DNA of 64,000 nt from Deltaproteobacteria bacterium (GTDB lineage Bacteria; Desulfobacterota; Binatia; Binatales; Binataceae). This document shows, one piece after another, positions 52,710 through 62,797 of this stretch. The DNA lies in assembly GCA_021780755.1 (NCBI GenBank), contig JAJXYF010000027.1, forward strand, positions 146,455 through 210,454, in the 5' to 3' direction. Below the pieces are notes generated by a model. The model did no database searches and was not told the origin of the DNA. It saw nothing but the letters and a program-made list of their open reading frames with translations. The position numbers and the translations under genes are program-made. Position 1 is the first letter of the stretch, and every line of letters starts with the position of its first letter.

Positions 52710-55037
52710 TCAGCGCCCCAGTTCGACAATCGTGGCACCAGCGCCTCCGTGATGGGGTTCAGCCTGACGAAACGACGCGCAGTAGGGTGAAGACCCAAGA
52801 TAATCATGCACTGCTTTCTTTAGCGCACCCGAACCGATCCCGTGAATCACGCGGACCTCGGTGCGATTCGTCAGGTAGGCCTGATCGAGAAACTCCTCTA
52901 GCTTGCGCAACGCCTCCCCGGTGCGCATCCCGACCAGGTTTAGTTCGTCGCGATCGTTGGCTGCCGCGGTGACGGTGACTCGCGGTTCGTGAGCGGTCGC
53001 GGTTACCGATCGCGCCCGGCGGAGCCGATCGGCTGAAACTTCGATGCGCAGTCCGCCGCGGCCGACCACCGCGCGGTCCTGGTCGAGCGCGATCAACTCG
53101 CCGCGAATCTCGCCCAGCTCAACCTGATCGCCAACCTTGAGCGGAGCGTCGTCGGCCCGCGGCGCGCGATCGTCGGAACGCGGGACCACCCGCTCGATTC
53201 GGGCGACGGCCGCGGTGAGCGTTTGACCGAACTCGCGCCGGCCCTTGGAGCCAGCCTTCAACTCCGCCAGCACGGCGGAACCCTCGCGCCGCAGTTCCGC
53301 GATCGCATTCGCACCTTCGCCCCGCACGCGATCGCGCTCGGCCTCGGCGCGGACGCGCGCCCGTTCGGCGGCCGCGGCAGTCTCGCGTTCGCGATCGGCG
53401 AGCGCACGTTCGCGCTCGCGCAAGCGCTCGGTATGCGTGTGCAGGCGCTCGCGCTCCTCTTCCAGGCGGCGCAACGCCTCGGCCAATTCCGCGCTGCCCG
53501 CCGGCAACGCGGCCTCGGCCGCCGCGACGATCTCGGGCGGCAATCCGAGCCGGCGCGCGACCGCCAGCCCGTAGCTCTGCCCGATCGTATGCGGCTTCAG
53601 CCGATACAGCGGCGCCAGCCGCTCGGGGTCGAAGTCCACCGCCGCCGCCTCGAAACCCGCGCGCGAGTAGGCATGCAACTTGACCGCCGTCGAATGGGTC
53701 GCGACCGCCACCAGGCAATCGCGATCGCCGAGATAATCCATCAGGCCGATCGCGAGCGCCGCGCCCTCGACCGGATCGGTGCCGCCGCCGGGTTCGTCCA
53801 GGATCACCAGCGCCGGCTCGCGCAGCGATCGGATTATCTCGCTCAGGTTGGTGATATGCGCGGCGAAGCTCGAGAGGCTCGCCTCGATCGACTGCGCGTC
53901 CCCGATATCGGCGAAGACGCTGCGGAAAATCTTGATCTTGCTGCCCTCGCGCGCCGGAATGAGCAGGCCCGCCTGCGCCATCAGCGCGAACAGGCCGACG
54001 GTCTTGAGCGCGACGGTTTTGCCGCCCGTGTTGGGCCCCGAAATCACGATACCGCGCTGGCCGGGCGCAATCGTCACGTCGATCGGCACGACCTCGCGGC
54101 CACTCGTGAGCAGCAGTGGATGGCGCGCGGCGATCAAATCGATACCGTCGCTGCTGAGTTCGGGTTCAATGCAATTGAAGCGCTCGGCAAAAATCGCGCG
54201 GGCGTTGAGCGCGTCGAGTTCGACCAGCGCGGTGAACGTCATCCGCAGTTCGGGCAGGTAGCCGCGCACCATCGCGGTTAACCGCATCAGCAGCCGGTAC
54301 TCCTCGGCCTCGGCCTCGCGCTCCAGCATCATCAGGCGATTGTTCAATTCGACCGCCCAAAGCGGCTCGACGAACAGCGTTTCGCCCGAGACCGAGCGGT
54401 CTTGCACGATGCCCTCGAGCCGTTCGGCATAGTTGAGCTTGAGCGGCAGCACGAAGCGCCGGTTGCGCACCGTGACGAGATAGTCCGAGACGAACGGATC
54501 CATGCCGGCGGCGTTGAGCGAACGCGCGAGGCGGGTTTCGAGTTCGAGCCGTTCGTCGCGCAGGCGGGTGCGCACCCGCTTCAGCTCGGGGCTCGCGTCG
54601 TCGAGCATGCCGCCATCGTCAGCCAGCGCGCGCAGCATCGCGTCGGCGAGTTCCTTGGGCGCGACCAGGTTCTGCACGATCGCGGCGACGTGCGGGCGCG
54701 CCTCGACGCGCGATCGCAAGAAGGCGGCCGCCGTGCGCGAAGCCACCACGAAATCACGAATCCGCACCAGCGACGCGCCGTTAAGCACCGCATCCTCGGG
54801 CGCGGCGCCCAGCAGATGTTCGTGTTGATCGTCGAAATCGTCGATCGGCACCGAGCCTGAGCGCGCCCGCAGACCGGCCATTTCGGCGGTCGCGCGCAAA
54901 CGCTCGCGCACCACGGCGGCCTCTGCCGACGGATGCAACCCCGCGATCGCGCGCCGCCCCGGCTCCGAGACCGCGAACTCGCGCACCAGCGCGATCACCT
55001 TGTCGTATTCGAGCGCCTTTAAATCCCGCTCACGCAT
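52710..55037 (-). CDS. mutS2: Endonuclease MutS2
   Basis: A 775-residue protein. The clamp/lever helices are followed by the ATPase: GPNTGGKTVALKTVGLFALMAQAGLLIPA is Walker A and following, FADIGDAQSIEASLSSFAAHITNL is the signature loop, and ALVILDEPGGGTDPVEGAALA is Walker B. A long coiled coil of Glu/Arg (about residues 520-620) and a C-terminal Smr nuclease domain (ELNLVGMRTGEALRKLEEFLDQA, VIHGIGSGALKKAVHDYL, GGAGATIVEL) follow. It acts in recombination suppression or ribosome rescue. Compared with the usual LDLRG, the Smr motif reads LNLVG. Confidence 0.92.
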   Translation of the reverse strand: MRERDLKALEYDKVIALVREFAVSEPGRRAIAGLHPSAEAAVVRERLRATAEMAGLRARSGSVPIDDFDDQHEHLLGAAPEDAVLNGASLVRIRDFVVASRTAAAFLRSRVEARPHVAAIVQNLVAPKELADAMLRALADDGGMLDDASPELKRVRTRLRDERLELETRLARSLNAAGMDPFVSDYLVTVRNRRFVLPLKLNYAERLEGIVQDRSVSGETLFVEPLWAVELNNRLMMLEREAEAEEYRLLMRLTAMVRGYLPELRMTFTALVELDALNARAIFAERFNCIEPELSSDGIDLIAARHPLLLTSGREVVPIDVTIAPGQRGIVISGPNTGGKTVALKTVGLFALMAQAGLLIPAREGSKIKIFRSVFADIGDAQSIEASLSSFAAHITNLSEIIRSLREPALVILDEPGGGTDPVEGAALAIGLMDYLGDRDCLVAVATHSTAVKLHAYSRAGFEAAAVDFDPERLAPLYRLKPHTIGQSYGLAVARRLGLPPEIVAAAEAALPAGSAELAEALRRLEEERERLHTHTERLRERERALADRERETAAAAERARVRAEAERDRVRGEGANAIAELRREGSAVLAELKAGSKGRREFGQTLTAAVARIERVVPRSDDRAPRADDAPLKVGDQVELGEIRGELIALDQDRAVVGRGGLRIEVSADRLRRARSVTATAHEPRVTVTAAANDRDELNLVGMRTGEALRKLEEFLDQAYLTNRTEVRVIHGIGSGALKKAVHDYLGSSPYCASFRQAEPHHGGAGATIVELGR

Positions 55038-55194
55038 CGCCGCTCTCTGATCCCGCTATTTTTCCGCAAACCTATTCTGCTCCCGCCGCGGCTCCCCTTG
55101 CATCCGCTTCACCGCGCCGGTGTCCCAGTTTATAAGAGTCATGGTACAGCATCGATGCCGAATGGCGACCGGCGCCGCGGCAATGAGGATCCGC

Positions 55195-56808
<1,614 letters not shown>

Positions 56809-56810
56809 TA

Positions 56811-57452
56811 ATGAGTACACGCGAACATCCGCGGATTGCGCTGCTGTTCCCCGCGCAGCATGCCGAGGCTGCCGCCGTACTCGGACGCGCATTCGCCAAC
56901 GATCCGTTGATTAGCGCGATTATCGGCAACGTCTCCGACGCGGGTGTCCGCGCGTCCCGGATGGCACATCTGTTCACCGTAATACTCACTGAGCAATGTC
57001 ATTCGGGACAGCCGGTATTGGGTGTGATCCACGACGGACGTGTCGGCGCCGCCGCGATTATCGAACAGGTGGCGCGCCCGTCGTCCTCGGCGGCTACTGT
57101 CATTCGCGGGCTTACGCTGATGCCCGAACTGGTCCGCGCGGCTGGCTTTGGCGGCGTGCTGCGCGCGGTCTCGACGCTCGATACGCTGCTCAAGCATCGT
57201 CCCGCCGAACCGCATATCTACCTCAACGTGCTGGGCGTCGAGCCTGACTTGCAGCGCCGTCACTATGGCGTCGCGCTGCTCGACTATCTTCGCGATCAAG
57301 CCGCGCTACGTTCCGATCTCGCCGGCGTCTATCTTGAAACCGCGACCGAGGCCAACGTCGCGTACTACAGCCACGTTGGCTACCAGGTTATCGGCGAGAT
57401 TCGTCCGCTCGGCGTGCGCGTCTGGCGCATGCTCCAACCTCGCCCCGCCTGA
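56811..57452 (+). CDS. GNAT-family N-acetyltransferase
   Basis: A 213-residue protein. AAVLGRAFANDPLISAIIGN opens the fold, and HIYLNVLGVEPDLQRRHYGVALLDYLRDQA is the acetyl-CoA-binding region with the R/Q-x-x-G-x-G/A type loop (here RRHYGVALL). GVYLETATEANVAYYSHVGYQVIGE is the C-terminal strand set. It starts two bases after the carboxyltransferase stop and is co-transcribed. The substrate is unknown. Confidence 0.8.
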   Translation: MSTREHPRIALLFPAQHAEAAAVLGRAFANDPLISAIIGNVSDAGVRASRMAHLFTVILTEQCHSGQPVLGVIHDGRVGAAAIIEQVARPSSSAATVIRGLTLMPELVRAAGFGGVLRAVSTLDTLLKHRPAEPHIYLNVLGVEPDLQRRHYGVALLDYLRDQAALRSDLAGVYLETATEANVAYYSHVGYQVIGEIRPLGVRVWRMLQPRPA

Positions 57453-57490
57453 CGTCCTGTTTTTGTAACCTCAGTGTCATACTCACATCG

Positions 57491-57526
57491 ATTACGTAAT
57501 AGCTGAATGGGTAGCTACTATGTAAT
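57491..57526. terminator. Inverted repeat between convergent genes
   Basis: ATTACGTAATAGCT at 57491-57504 pairs with AGCTACTATGTAAT at 57513-57526 except for two G-T type positions, across an eight-base spacer. It lies between the GNAT and fumC stops. There is no T-run, so an operator or other function is possible. Confidence 0.4.
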
Positions 57527-57628
57527 GACGAATCTACATTGAACAGGCACTCAAGAACCCTGATCATACTGGAGTAGCCACCCCGTCGGATGACGATGGA
57601 AGCGACTGAGTATCGATCGTCGGTAACT

Positions 57629-59032
57629 TCAGTCGCCGGGGTGAATCATCTTTTCCGGCACCACCAGCCGATCGAATTCCTCGCCCTTCAAATACCCCAG
57701 ATCCTCGCATGCGTGCCGCAGCGTGATGCCCCGCTCATGCGCATGCTTCGCCACCTTCGCCGCCTTGTCGTAGCCGATGTGCGGGCTGAGCGCCGTCACC
57801 AGCATCAGCGAGCTTTCCAGGTAATGCGTGATCTTCGGCCGGTTCGGCTCGATCCCATCGACGCAGTATTTCGCGAACAGCACCGCCGAGTCCGACAGCA
57901 GCGCGATCGAATGCAACAGGTTGTGAATTATCACCGGCTTGAAGACGTTCAGTTCGAAATTGCCTTGCGAGCCCGCGATTGAAATCGCGGTGTCATTGCC
58001 GATCACCTGCACGCACACCATCGTCATCGCCTCCGACTGCGTCGGGTTGACCTTGCCCGGCATGATCGACGAGCCCGGCTCGTTCTCCGGCAGCGTCAGC
58101 TCCGCCAGTCCGCAGCGCGGCCCCGAGCCCATCCAGCGGATGTCGTTGGCGACCTTCATCAACGAACACGCGAGCGTCTTGAGCGCCCCACTCGCCATCA
58201 CCAGCGCGTCATGGCCCGCCAGCGCGGCGAACTTGTTCGGCGCCGCGGTGAACGGCAGCCCGGTGAGCTGCGCGATGCGCGCCGAGCAGCGCGTGTCGAA
58301 CTCCGGATGCGTATTCAACCCGGTGCCCACCGCGGTGCCGCCGATCGCGAGTTCCAGCACGTCCGGCAGCACCATCTGGATCCGCGCGATGTCGTATTCG
58401 AGCTGCGCGATGTAGCCCGAGAACTCCTGCCCGAGCGTTAGCGGCACCGCGTCCATCAGATGGGTGCGGCCGATCTTCACGATGTCGGCGATCGCGGCCT
58501 GCTTGCGCTTCAGCGCCTCGACCAGCTTCGCCAGCGCCGGCAGCAGCCGATGCGTCAGCTCCTCGGCCGCCGCTATATGCATCGCGGTCGGAAACGTGTC
58601 GTTGGACGACTGCGACATGTTGACGTGGTCGTTCGGATGAATCGGCTGCTTGCTGCCCATCGCGCCGCCGGCCAGCTCGATCGCGCGGTTCGAGATGACC
58701 TCGTTGGCGTTCATGTTGGTCTGCGTGCCGCTGCCGGTCTGCCAGATGCGCAAGGGAAATTCGGCGTCGAGCTTGCCCTCGATTACCTCGTCAGCGGCCT
58801 TCACCATGAGTTCGCATTTATCCGCCGGGAGCTGTCCGAGATCGCGATTGACCTCGGCCGCCGCCTTCTTGAGCACGCCGAACGCGCGCACGATCGATCG
58901 CGGCATGATGTCGTGTCCGATCGCGAAATGCAGCAGCGACCGTTCGGTCTGCGCGCCCCAGTAATGATCCGCCGGGACCTCGATCGCGCCCATGCTGTCG
59001 GTTTCCGTGCGTACGCCTTTGCCGTTCTTCAT
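57629..59032 (-). CDS. fumC: Fumarate hydratase, class II
   Basis: A 467-residue homotetrameric hydratase that interconverts fumarate and malate. [59 protein letters not shown] and the superfamily signature [16 protein letters not shown] are intact, with the catalytic Ser in the latter. The ATG at 59032 is chosen because [31 protein letters not shown] is the usual beginning; the reading can be extended upstream to 59353 only through a low-quality, repeat-containing segment. Its 3' end is convergent with the GNAT gene. Confidence 0.94.
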   Translation of the reverse strand: MKNGKGVRTETDSMGAIEVPADHYWGAQTERSLLHFAIGHDIMPRSIVRAFGVLKKAAAEVNRDLGQLPADKCELMVKAADEVIEGKLDAEFPLRIWQTGSGTQTNMNANEVISNRAIELAGGAMGSKQPIHPNDHVNMSQSSNDTFPTAMHIAAAEELTHRLLPALAKLVEALKRKQAAIADIVKIGRTHLMDAVPLTLGQEFSGYIAQLEYDIARIQMVLPDVLELAIGGTAVGTGLNTHPEFDTRCSARIAQLTGLPFTAAPNKFAALAGHDALVMASGALKTLACSLMKVANDIRWMGSGPRCGLAELTLPENEPGSSIMPGKVNPTQSEAMTMVCVQVIGNDTAISIAGSQGNFELNVFKPVIIHNLLHSIALLSDSAVLFAKYCVDGIEPNRPKITHYLESSLMLVTALSPHIGYDKAAKVAKHAHERGITLRHACEDLGYLKGEEFDRLVVPEKMIHPGD

Positions 59033-59222
59033 CGCCCTGACTCCCGTCGTCGCCGAAAAAATCACAAACGCTTGAAATCCTAATCGTATTTTCCCCCGCG
59101 CGCGAGCAGTCCGTGATCCGGGTCGCTCGAACGGGTGCCCTTCAGCGACCACGATGCTTGCGCGTCGACGCGGGATCGCTCCCGACGCGATCCGCAAGAC
59201 TGGCTCACCCCCCTTTCCACAG

Positions 59223-59360
59223 GGCGAAGCCCGCCCGGCCCCTCGCCGAAAATCGAGCAACGCGAGCACACCCACCGGCGGCATGGAATGCCGTGAAACC
59301 TCGTGAGGTTTCAGTTTCTCCGGAGAAATTCTCGGTTTCGAGTTCCTGAACAAATTTCCC
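59223..59360 (+). repeat. Dispersed intergenic repeat, copy C (full form)
   Basis: The longest copy: GGCGAAGCCCGC, then AATCGAGCAACGCGAGCACA, CACCGGCGGCATGG, the hairpin GAAACCTC-GT-GAGGTTTC (about 59295-59312), a CTCCGGAG small palindrome and GTTCCTGAACAAATTTCCC. The copies at 44604 and 10755 share these blocks in the same order, the latter reversed and shortened. This copy is in a divergent spacer, so a pure terminator role does not explain the family. Confidence 0.68.
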
Positions 59361-59410
59361 CTTCCGCTTTAGGGAAGAGGCGGGGGGTTAGGTCTCCCCC
59401 CATGCACCCG

Positions 59411-59439
59411 TTGACTTGGCCGCGCCGTCCCGCTTTTCT
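59411..59439 (+). promoter_or_regulatory. Candidate promoter of the ferredoxin gene
   Basis: TTGACT at 59411-59416 and a weak -10 (TTTTCT at 59434-59439) are 17 bases apart. An ACGGT-CGC-ACCGT inverted repeat follows at about 59441-59453, where a regulator could bind. Confidence 0.4.
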
Positions 59440-59491
59440 AGACGGTCGCACCGTTATAGGTTAAACCGGTTACAGGAGAGGATAAGCACCC

Positions 59492-59848
59492 ATGCCGTGG
59501 ACGATAACCCGCCTTTGCATCGATTGTGTGGACACCGGCTGTGTCAGCGTCTGCCCGGTCGATTGCATCTACGAATATGTCGGTGACGACCGCAAGAGCT
59601 TCCCCAACCAGCTCTACATCAACCCCGACGAATGCATCGATTGTGGCGCTTGCGAGCCCGAATGCCCGTGGCAGGCGATCTTCGAAGAGCCGGCGGTTCC
59701 CGACGTCTTCAAGGACGACATCGCCCTCAATCATCAAACGGTCGAAGTCGCCGATCAGTTCAAGGTCAAGACTTTCCAGCAGACCGTACATCCGACGCCC
59801 GAACAGATCGCGGCCAACAAGGCCAAGTGGGGCTGGACCGACGGCTGA
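59492..59848 (+). CDS. Ferredoxin, FdxA-like (3Fe-4S/4Fe-4S)
   Basis: A 118-residue iron-sulphur protein. [22 protein letters not shown] resembles the first, seven-iron-type cluster motif with an extra cysteine, and [21 protein letters not shown] is a standard 4Fe-4S motif (C-x2-C-x2-C-x3-CP). The C-terminal extension (residues 75-118) ends WGWTDG. It should shuttle electrons in the cytoplasm. AGGAGAGG precedes the ATG by about eleven bases. It stands alone after a long regulatory spacer. Confidence 0.9.
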   Translation: MPWTITRLCIDCVDTGCVSVCPVDCIYEYVGDDRKSFPNQLYINPDECIDCGACEPECPWQAIFEEPAVPDVFKDDIALNHQTVEVADQFKVKTFQQTVHPTPEQIAANKAKWGWTDG

Positions 59849-59977
59849 GGCCGCACCGGTCGGTTTCGGCGTGAAGCGCCGCCGGCGGCGCGCCCCTGGT
59901 CGATCACTTAGGGGCGTGTTCAGCGAGCGGCGGTTCCGCGTCCGCACCGCTAGACTCGAGAAGGGGGAAATTCGAGC

Positions 59978-60427
59978 GTGAACGGATTGTTCAGGCGCGT
60001 CGCTCCGGCGGTTGCGATTGCGATGTTGCTCGCGCTGGCCGCGCCAGCCCACGCCGCCGACGGGCCGCGTCCCGGCCTGTGGAAGGTCACCACTCACGTG
60101 GTGCGCGACGGGGTTACTTCGGACCCGGATACGCAAAGCAATTGCGTCACCGCCGACCAGGTCAAGGACCCCAGCAAGTCATTGATGCCGCCGGATTCGC
60201 CCGACGAAAAATGCACCCGCACGCAGTACCAATGGACCGGCAGCAAGCTCACCTGGAGCATGGTCTGTAACGGGCGGATGGCGTTGACCGGCGGCGGCGA
60301 CCTCGATTTCGACTCGCCCGAACATTACCGCGGGAAGATCACTTCGACCGGTTCGTTCAACGGCCACGACTTCACTTCGACCATCGTGCTCGAAGGCCAA
60401 CGCGTCGGCGACTGCCCCAACCCGTAA
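59978..60427 (+). CDS. Exported DUF3617-like protein
   Basis: A 149-residue protein with signal peptide (VAPAVAIAMLLALAAPAHA). The mature form begins ADGPRPGLWKVTTHV, the typical DUF3617 start, and continues SNCVTADQVKDPSKSL, CTRTQYQWTGSKLTWSMVC and YRGKITSTGSFNGHDF. Four cysteines probably form disulphides. The function of this periplasmic family is unknown. A GGGGG site lies before the start. It is followed by a strong hairpin. Confidence 0.78.
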   Translation: MNGLFRRVAPAVAIAMLLALAAPAHAADGPRPGLWKVTTHVVRDGVTSDPDTQSNCVTADQVKDPSKSLMPPDSPDEKCTRTQYQWTGSKLTWSMVCNGRMALTGGGDLDFDSPEHYRGKITSTGSFNGHDFTSTIVLEGQRVGDCPNP

Positions 60428-60449
60428 CGCGGCCCATGCTCTGTTCCGA

Positions 60450-60491
60450 GGCCTCTCCCCCAAGGGAGAGGCCGTTGAACGCGTAGCGTTC
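60450..60491. terminator. Double hairpin between convergent genes
   Basis: GGCCTCTCCC at 60450-60459 pairs perfectly with GGGAGAGGCC at 60464-60473 (four-base loop), and GAACGC-GTA-GCGTTC follows at 60477-60491. No T-run follows directly. The CCTCTCCC...GGGAGAGG element with a later GGTGAG resembles repeated palindromes common in proteobacterial genomes. Confidence 0.6.
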
Positions 60492-60548
60492 GGCGGGTGA
60501 GCGACCCTCAAAAAATACCATTTCGAATTCTTCTAACCGGCCGCCCGC

Positions 60549-62735
60549 TCAATGCGTGAGCGTGACCGTCCCGAGCGACGTCGGCAGCCCCATAAAGGTC
60601 ACGCCCACGTTGCCGCCCACGGTCGCGGACACGCCCAGCGCGGCGATACTCTGCGCCGACAGCGGGCTCCCCGCCTGCCGCAACGCGGTCATCGTCGCGC
60701 CCAGCGTGAAATTCACCATGCTGCCGATCCCAATCGAGATCGGCGGATTGAATTTGAACACCATCGTCTTGGACTTGAACGGAGTCACGGTCTGCGCGCC
60801 CGCGGTCATGCTCACCGACCTGAAGATGCTCGGCCGGGTCAAATTAACCGTCACCGAGTTCACCGCCAGCGGCACCGAAGAGGTGTTCGCCAGCGTCAGC
60901 ACGCCCGCATTGGCGACCACGGTTTTCGGCGGCACGTTCAACACCGCCGGCGTCACCGTCGCCTTCCCGCCCGCCAGATAGGAAATCAGCAGCGTGGCCA
61001 TGTCCGGCGAGCCCCATCCGGTGGTCAGATCGTAACCGATGCCGGCCGAACAGCAACTTGAGACGCCATTGAAAAAATTATCGCCGCTGGTCACATCGAT
61101 CAGCCCCGAGTCCGAGCCCGTATTCCCCAGTACATAGAGTTGCGGATTCATCTGACCGATGCGGCCGATTCTGTTGAGCGCTCCGGGGCCATAAATCTGC
61201 GCGATCAATCGCGAGTACCCGGCCCAGGCCGGCGCAGACACGCTCGTGCCGCCGATGATGCCGAGCCGGTTTGCCCGGTTGATGAACGCCACTATGTAAA
61301 AGCCGGGAAAGTCCGGCCCCGCGCCGAGCGCCACGTCGGGAACCGCGCGCCCCGCATAACTGATTCCTGCCCCAGTCTGCCACGGCGGGGGTTTAAATAC
61401 CCCACTCACTCCGCCGCCGGTCGCGCCGCCGCCCTCGTTCCACGCCGATTCCAGACCGTCGAGCACGGTGCTCGTGTCCTTGTTCATCAGATTGTAGTTC
61501 GGATCGAATTGCGTACCGCCCACCGCGGTCACGTAGGTGTCGGCGGCCATCTCGCTCACACCCGGCGCGGTTCCCGCAACGCATCCGCCCGCGCTGGCGA
61601 TCAACCCGGCCGCGCCGGTGTCTCCCGAGCTGACGAAGACCGTCTGTCCCAGCGTCGCGGCCTCATTGAAAATTGGATCCAGCGTGCCACTGTAGAAGGC
61701 GTTGGACTGTCCGCAATAGCTGAAGCTGATGCTCACGACGCCGCACTCATCGTCGTTGACGGCCTTGCTGATGGCATCCTGCAAGTCGTTCGTGCCCGCC
61801 CCGATATAAAGCTTGATCGGCGTATTCGGCGCCACCGCGTGCGAATACTCGACGTCGAGGTCCGCCTCGACTTCAGCGTCGCCAGTAAACCCGGGATTGC
61901 GGCCGCTCGCGAACACCTTGGTCAGCCTCACTGGCGGAAGCGCGAATCTACGCGTGAAAGCGCTGAAGGTAGTCGGATGCACATCCGACACCGCCGCCAG
62001 TGCGATACAATCCGGCGCCTTGGTGCCCGCGATACCGCTGCTGATCAACCCGGTCTCGTTGTAGTAAGTGCGGAAATCCGAGGGCGAAAAGCCGAAGCCC
62101 AGCGTGGTTTTGTAATCCGGCGTTGCGCCCTCGCCGGCTTGCCCGGAGGTCGGCAATGGAGACCCGAAGCGCAGGTGCTCGGGCAACATCGGTTTCACCG
62201 CGAAGGTATTGTGCAGGCCCTCGACGCTCGCAATCAGCGGCGCCAGCGCGACCGGCACCGCCGGTTCATCGACGTTGGCGAATAGCGTTCCATTGCTGAC
62301 GATCGTCACGTCGAGCGCCCGCCCGACCACCGCCGCGCTCGCCGTCGCCCGCACCATGTGCTGATTCAGATCGACCGCTTTCACGGTGAATCCCGCCGAC
62401 GAGAGCCATTGCGCCACCGCGTCCGCGTCCGCCTGCCGCGGGCCGAAGCGCTCGTTGAACTGCGCCGCTGTCAGCCACTGATGATATCGCGGCGAGGTCG
62501 GGTCCTGCTGATCGCGTTGGAGTTGTTCGAGCGCCGCGGTGTTGCGCAGCGCGAGCATCACCGTGATCGTCATCGGCATCGCGGCCGGCGCTGCCACCGC
62601 ATTGGGAATCTGCGCGGCGGCGGGCGACACGGTTCCCGACAATCGCATGGTTGCCTGCGCACGCCCGTAACCGGGCATCAACGCCGACAACAACAACGCC
62701 GCCACCACCACCGCCAACTTTGGCTTTCCCATCAT
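60549..62735 (-). CDS. Secreted S53 (sedolisin-type) peptidase with pro-domain
   Basis: A 728-residue exported protease. Signal peptide: KLAVVVAALLLSALMPGYGRAQA. The pro-kumamolisin domain is residues about 45-200 (LRNTAALEQLQRDQQDPTSPRYHQWLTAAQFNERF). In the catalytic domain DAEVEADLDVEY gives the Glu and Asp of the triad, SSGDTG is the oxyanion region and GGTSVSAPAWAG carries the Ser; YDLTTGWGSPD is the calcium site. The C-terminal 150 residues form an Ig-like beta domain. Such enzymes act at acid pH. ATG 62735 is preferred to GTG 62756. The sequence is intact. Confidence 0.86.
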   Translation of the reverse strand: MMGKPKLAVVVAALLLSALMPGYGRAQATMRLSGTVSPAAAQIPNAVAAPAAMPMTITVMLALRNTAALEQLQRDQQDPTSPRYHQWLTAAQFNERFGPRQADADAVAQWLSSAGFTVKAVDLNQHMVRATASAAVVGRALDVTIVSNGTLFANVDEPAVPVALAPLIASVEGLHNTFAVKPMLPEHLRFGSPLPTSGQAGEGATPDYKTTLGFGFSPSDFRTYYNETGLISSGIAGTKAPDCIALAAVSDVHPTTFSAFTRRFALPPVRLTKVFASGRNPGFTGDAEVEADLDVEYSHAVAPNTPIKLYIGAGTNDLQDAISKAVNDDECGVVSISFSYCGQSNAFYSGTLDPIFNEAATLGQTVFVSSGDTGAAGLIASAGGCVAGTAPGVSEMAADTYVTAVGGTQFDPNYNLMNKDTSTVLDGLESAWNEGGGATGGGVSGVFKPPPWQTGAGISYAGRAVPDVALGAGPDFPGFYIVAFINRANRLGIIGGTSVSAPAWAGYSRLIAQIYGPGALNRIGRIGQMNPQLYVLGNTGSDSGLIDVTSGDNFFNGVSSCCSAGIGYDLTTGWGSPDMATLLISYLAGGKATVTPAVLNVPPKTVVANAGVLTLANTSSVPLAVNSVTVNLTRPSIFRSVSMTAGAQTVTPFKSKTMVFKFNPPISIGIGSMVNFTLGATMTALRQAGSPLSAQSIAALGVSATVGGNVGVTFMGLPTSLGTVTLTH

Positions 62736-62797
62736 TCCCCGATGTGCCGGGCTCACCTGAGACGACGGGCGAGACGCGTTCCGCGAACGCCCCGCGC

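Larger units (their letters stand above)
59033..59491. other. Intergenic region between fumC and ferredoxin genes
   Basis: A 459-base divergent spacer. It holds copy C of the dispersed repeat (59223-59360), a G6/C6 hairpin (59382-59387 with 59396-59401, loop of eight) and, close to the ferredoxin gene, a candidate promoter at 59411-59439. Short reading frames on both strands look like translation of the repeat and were not accepted. Confidence 0.7.
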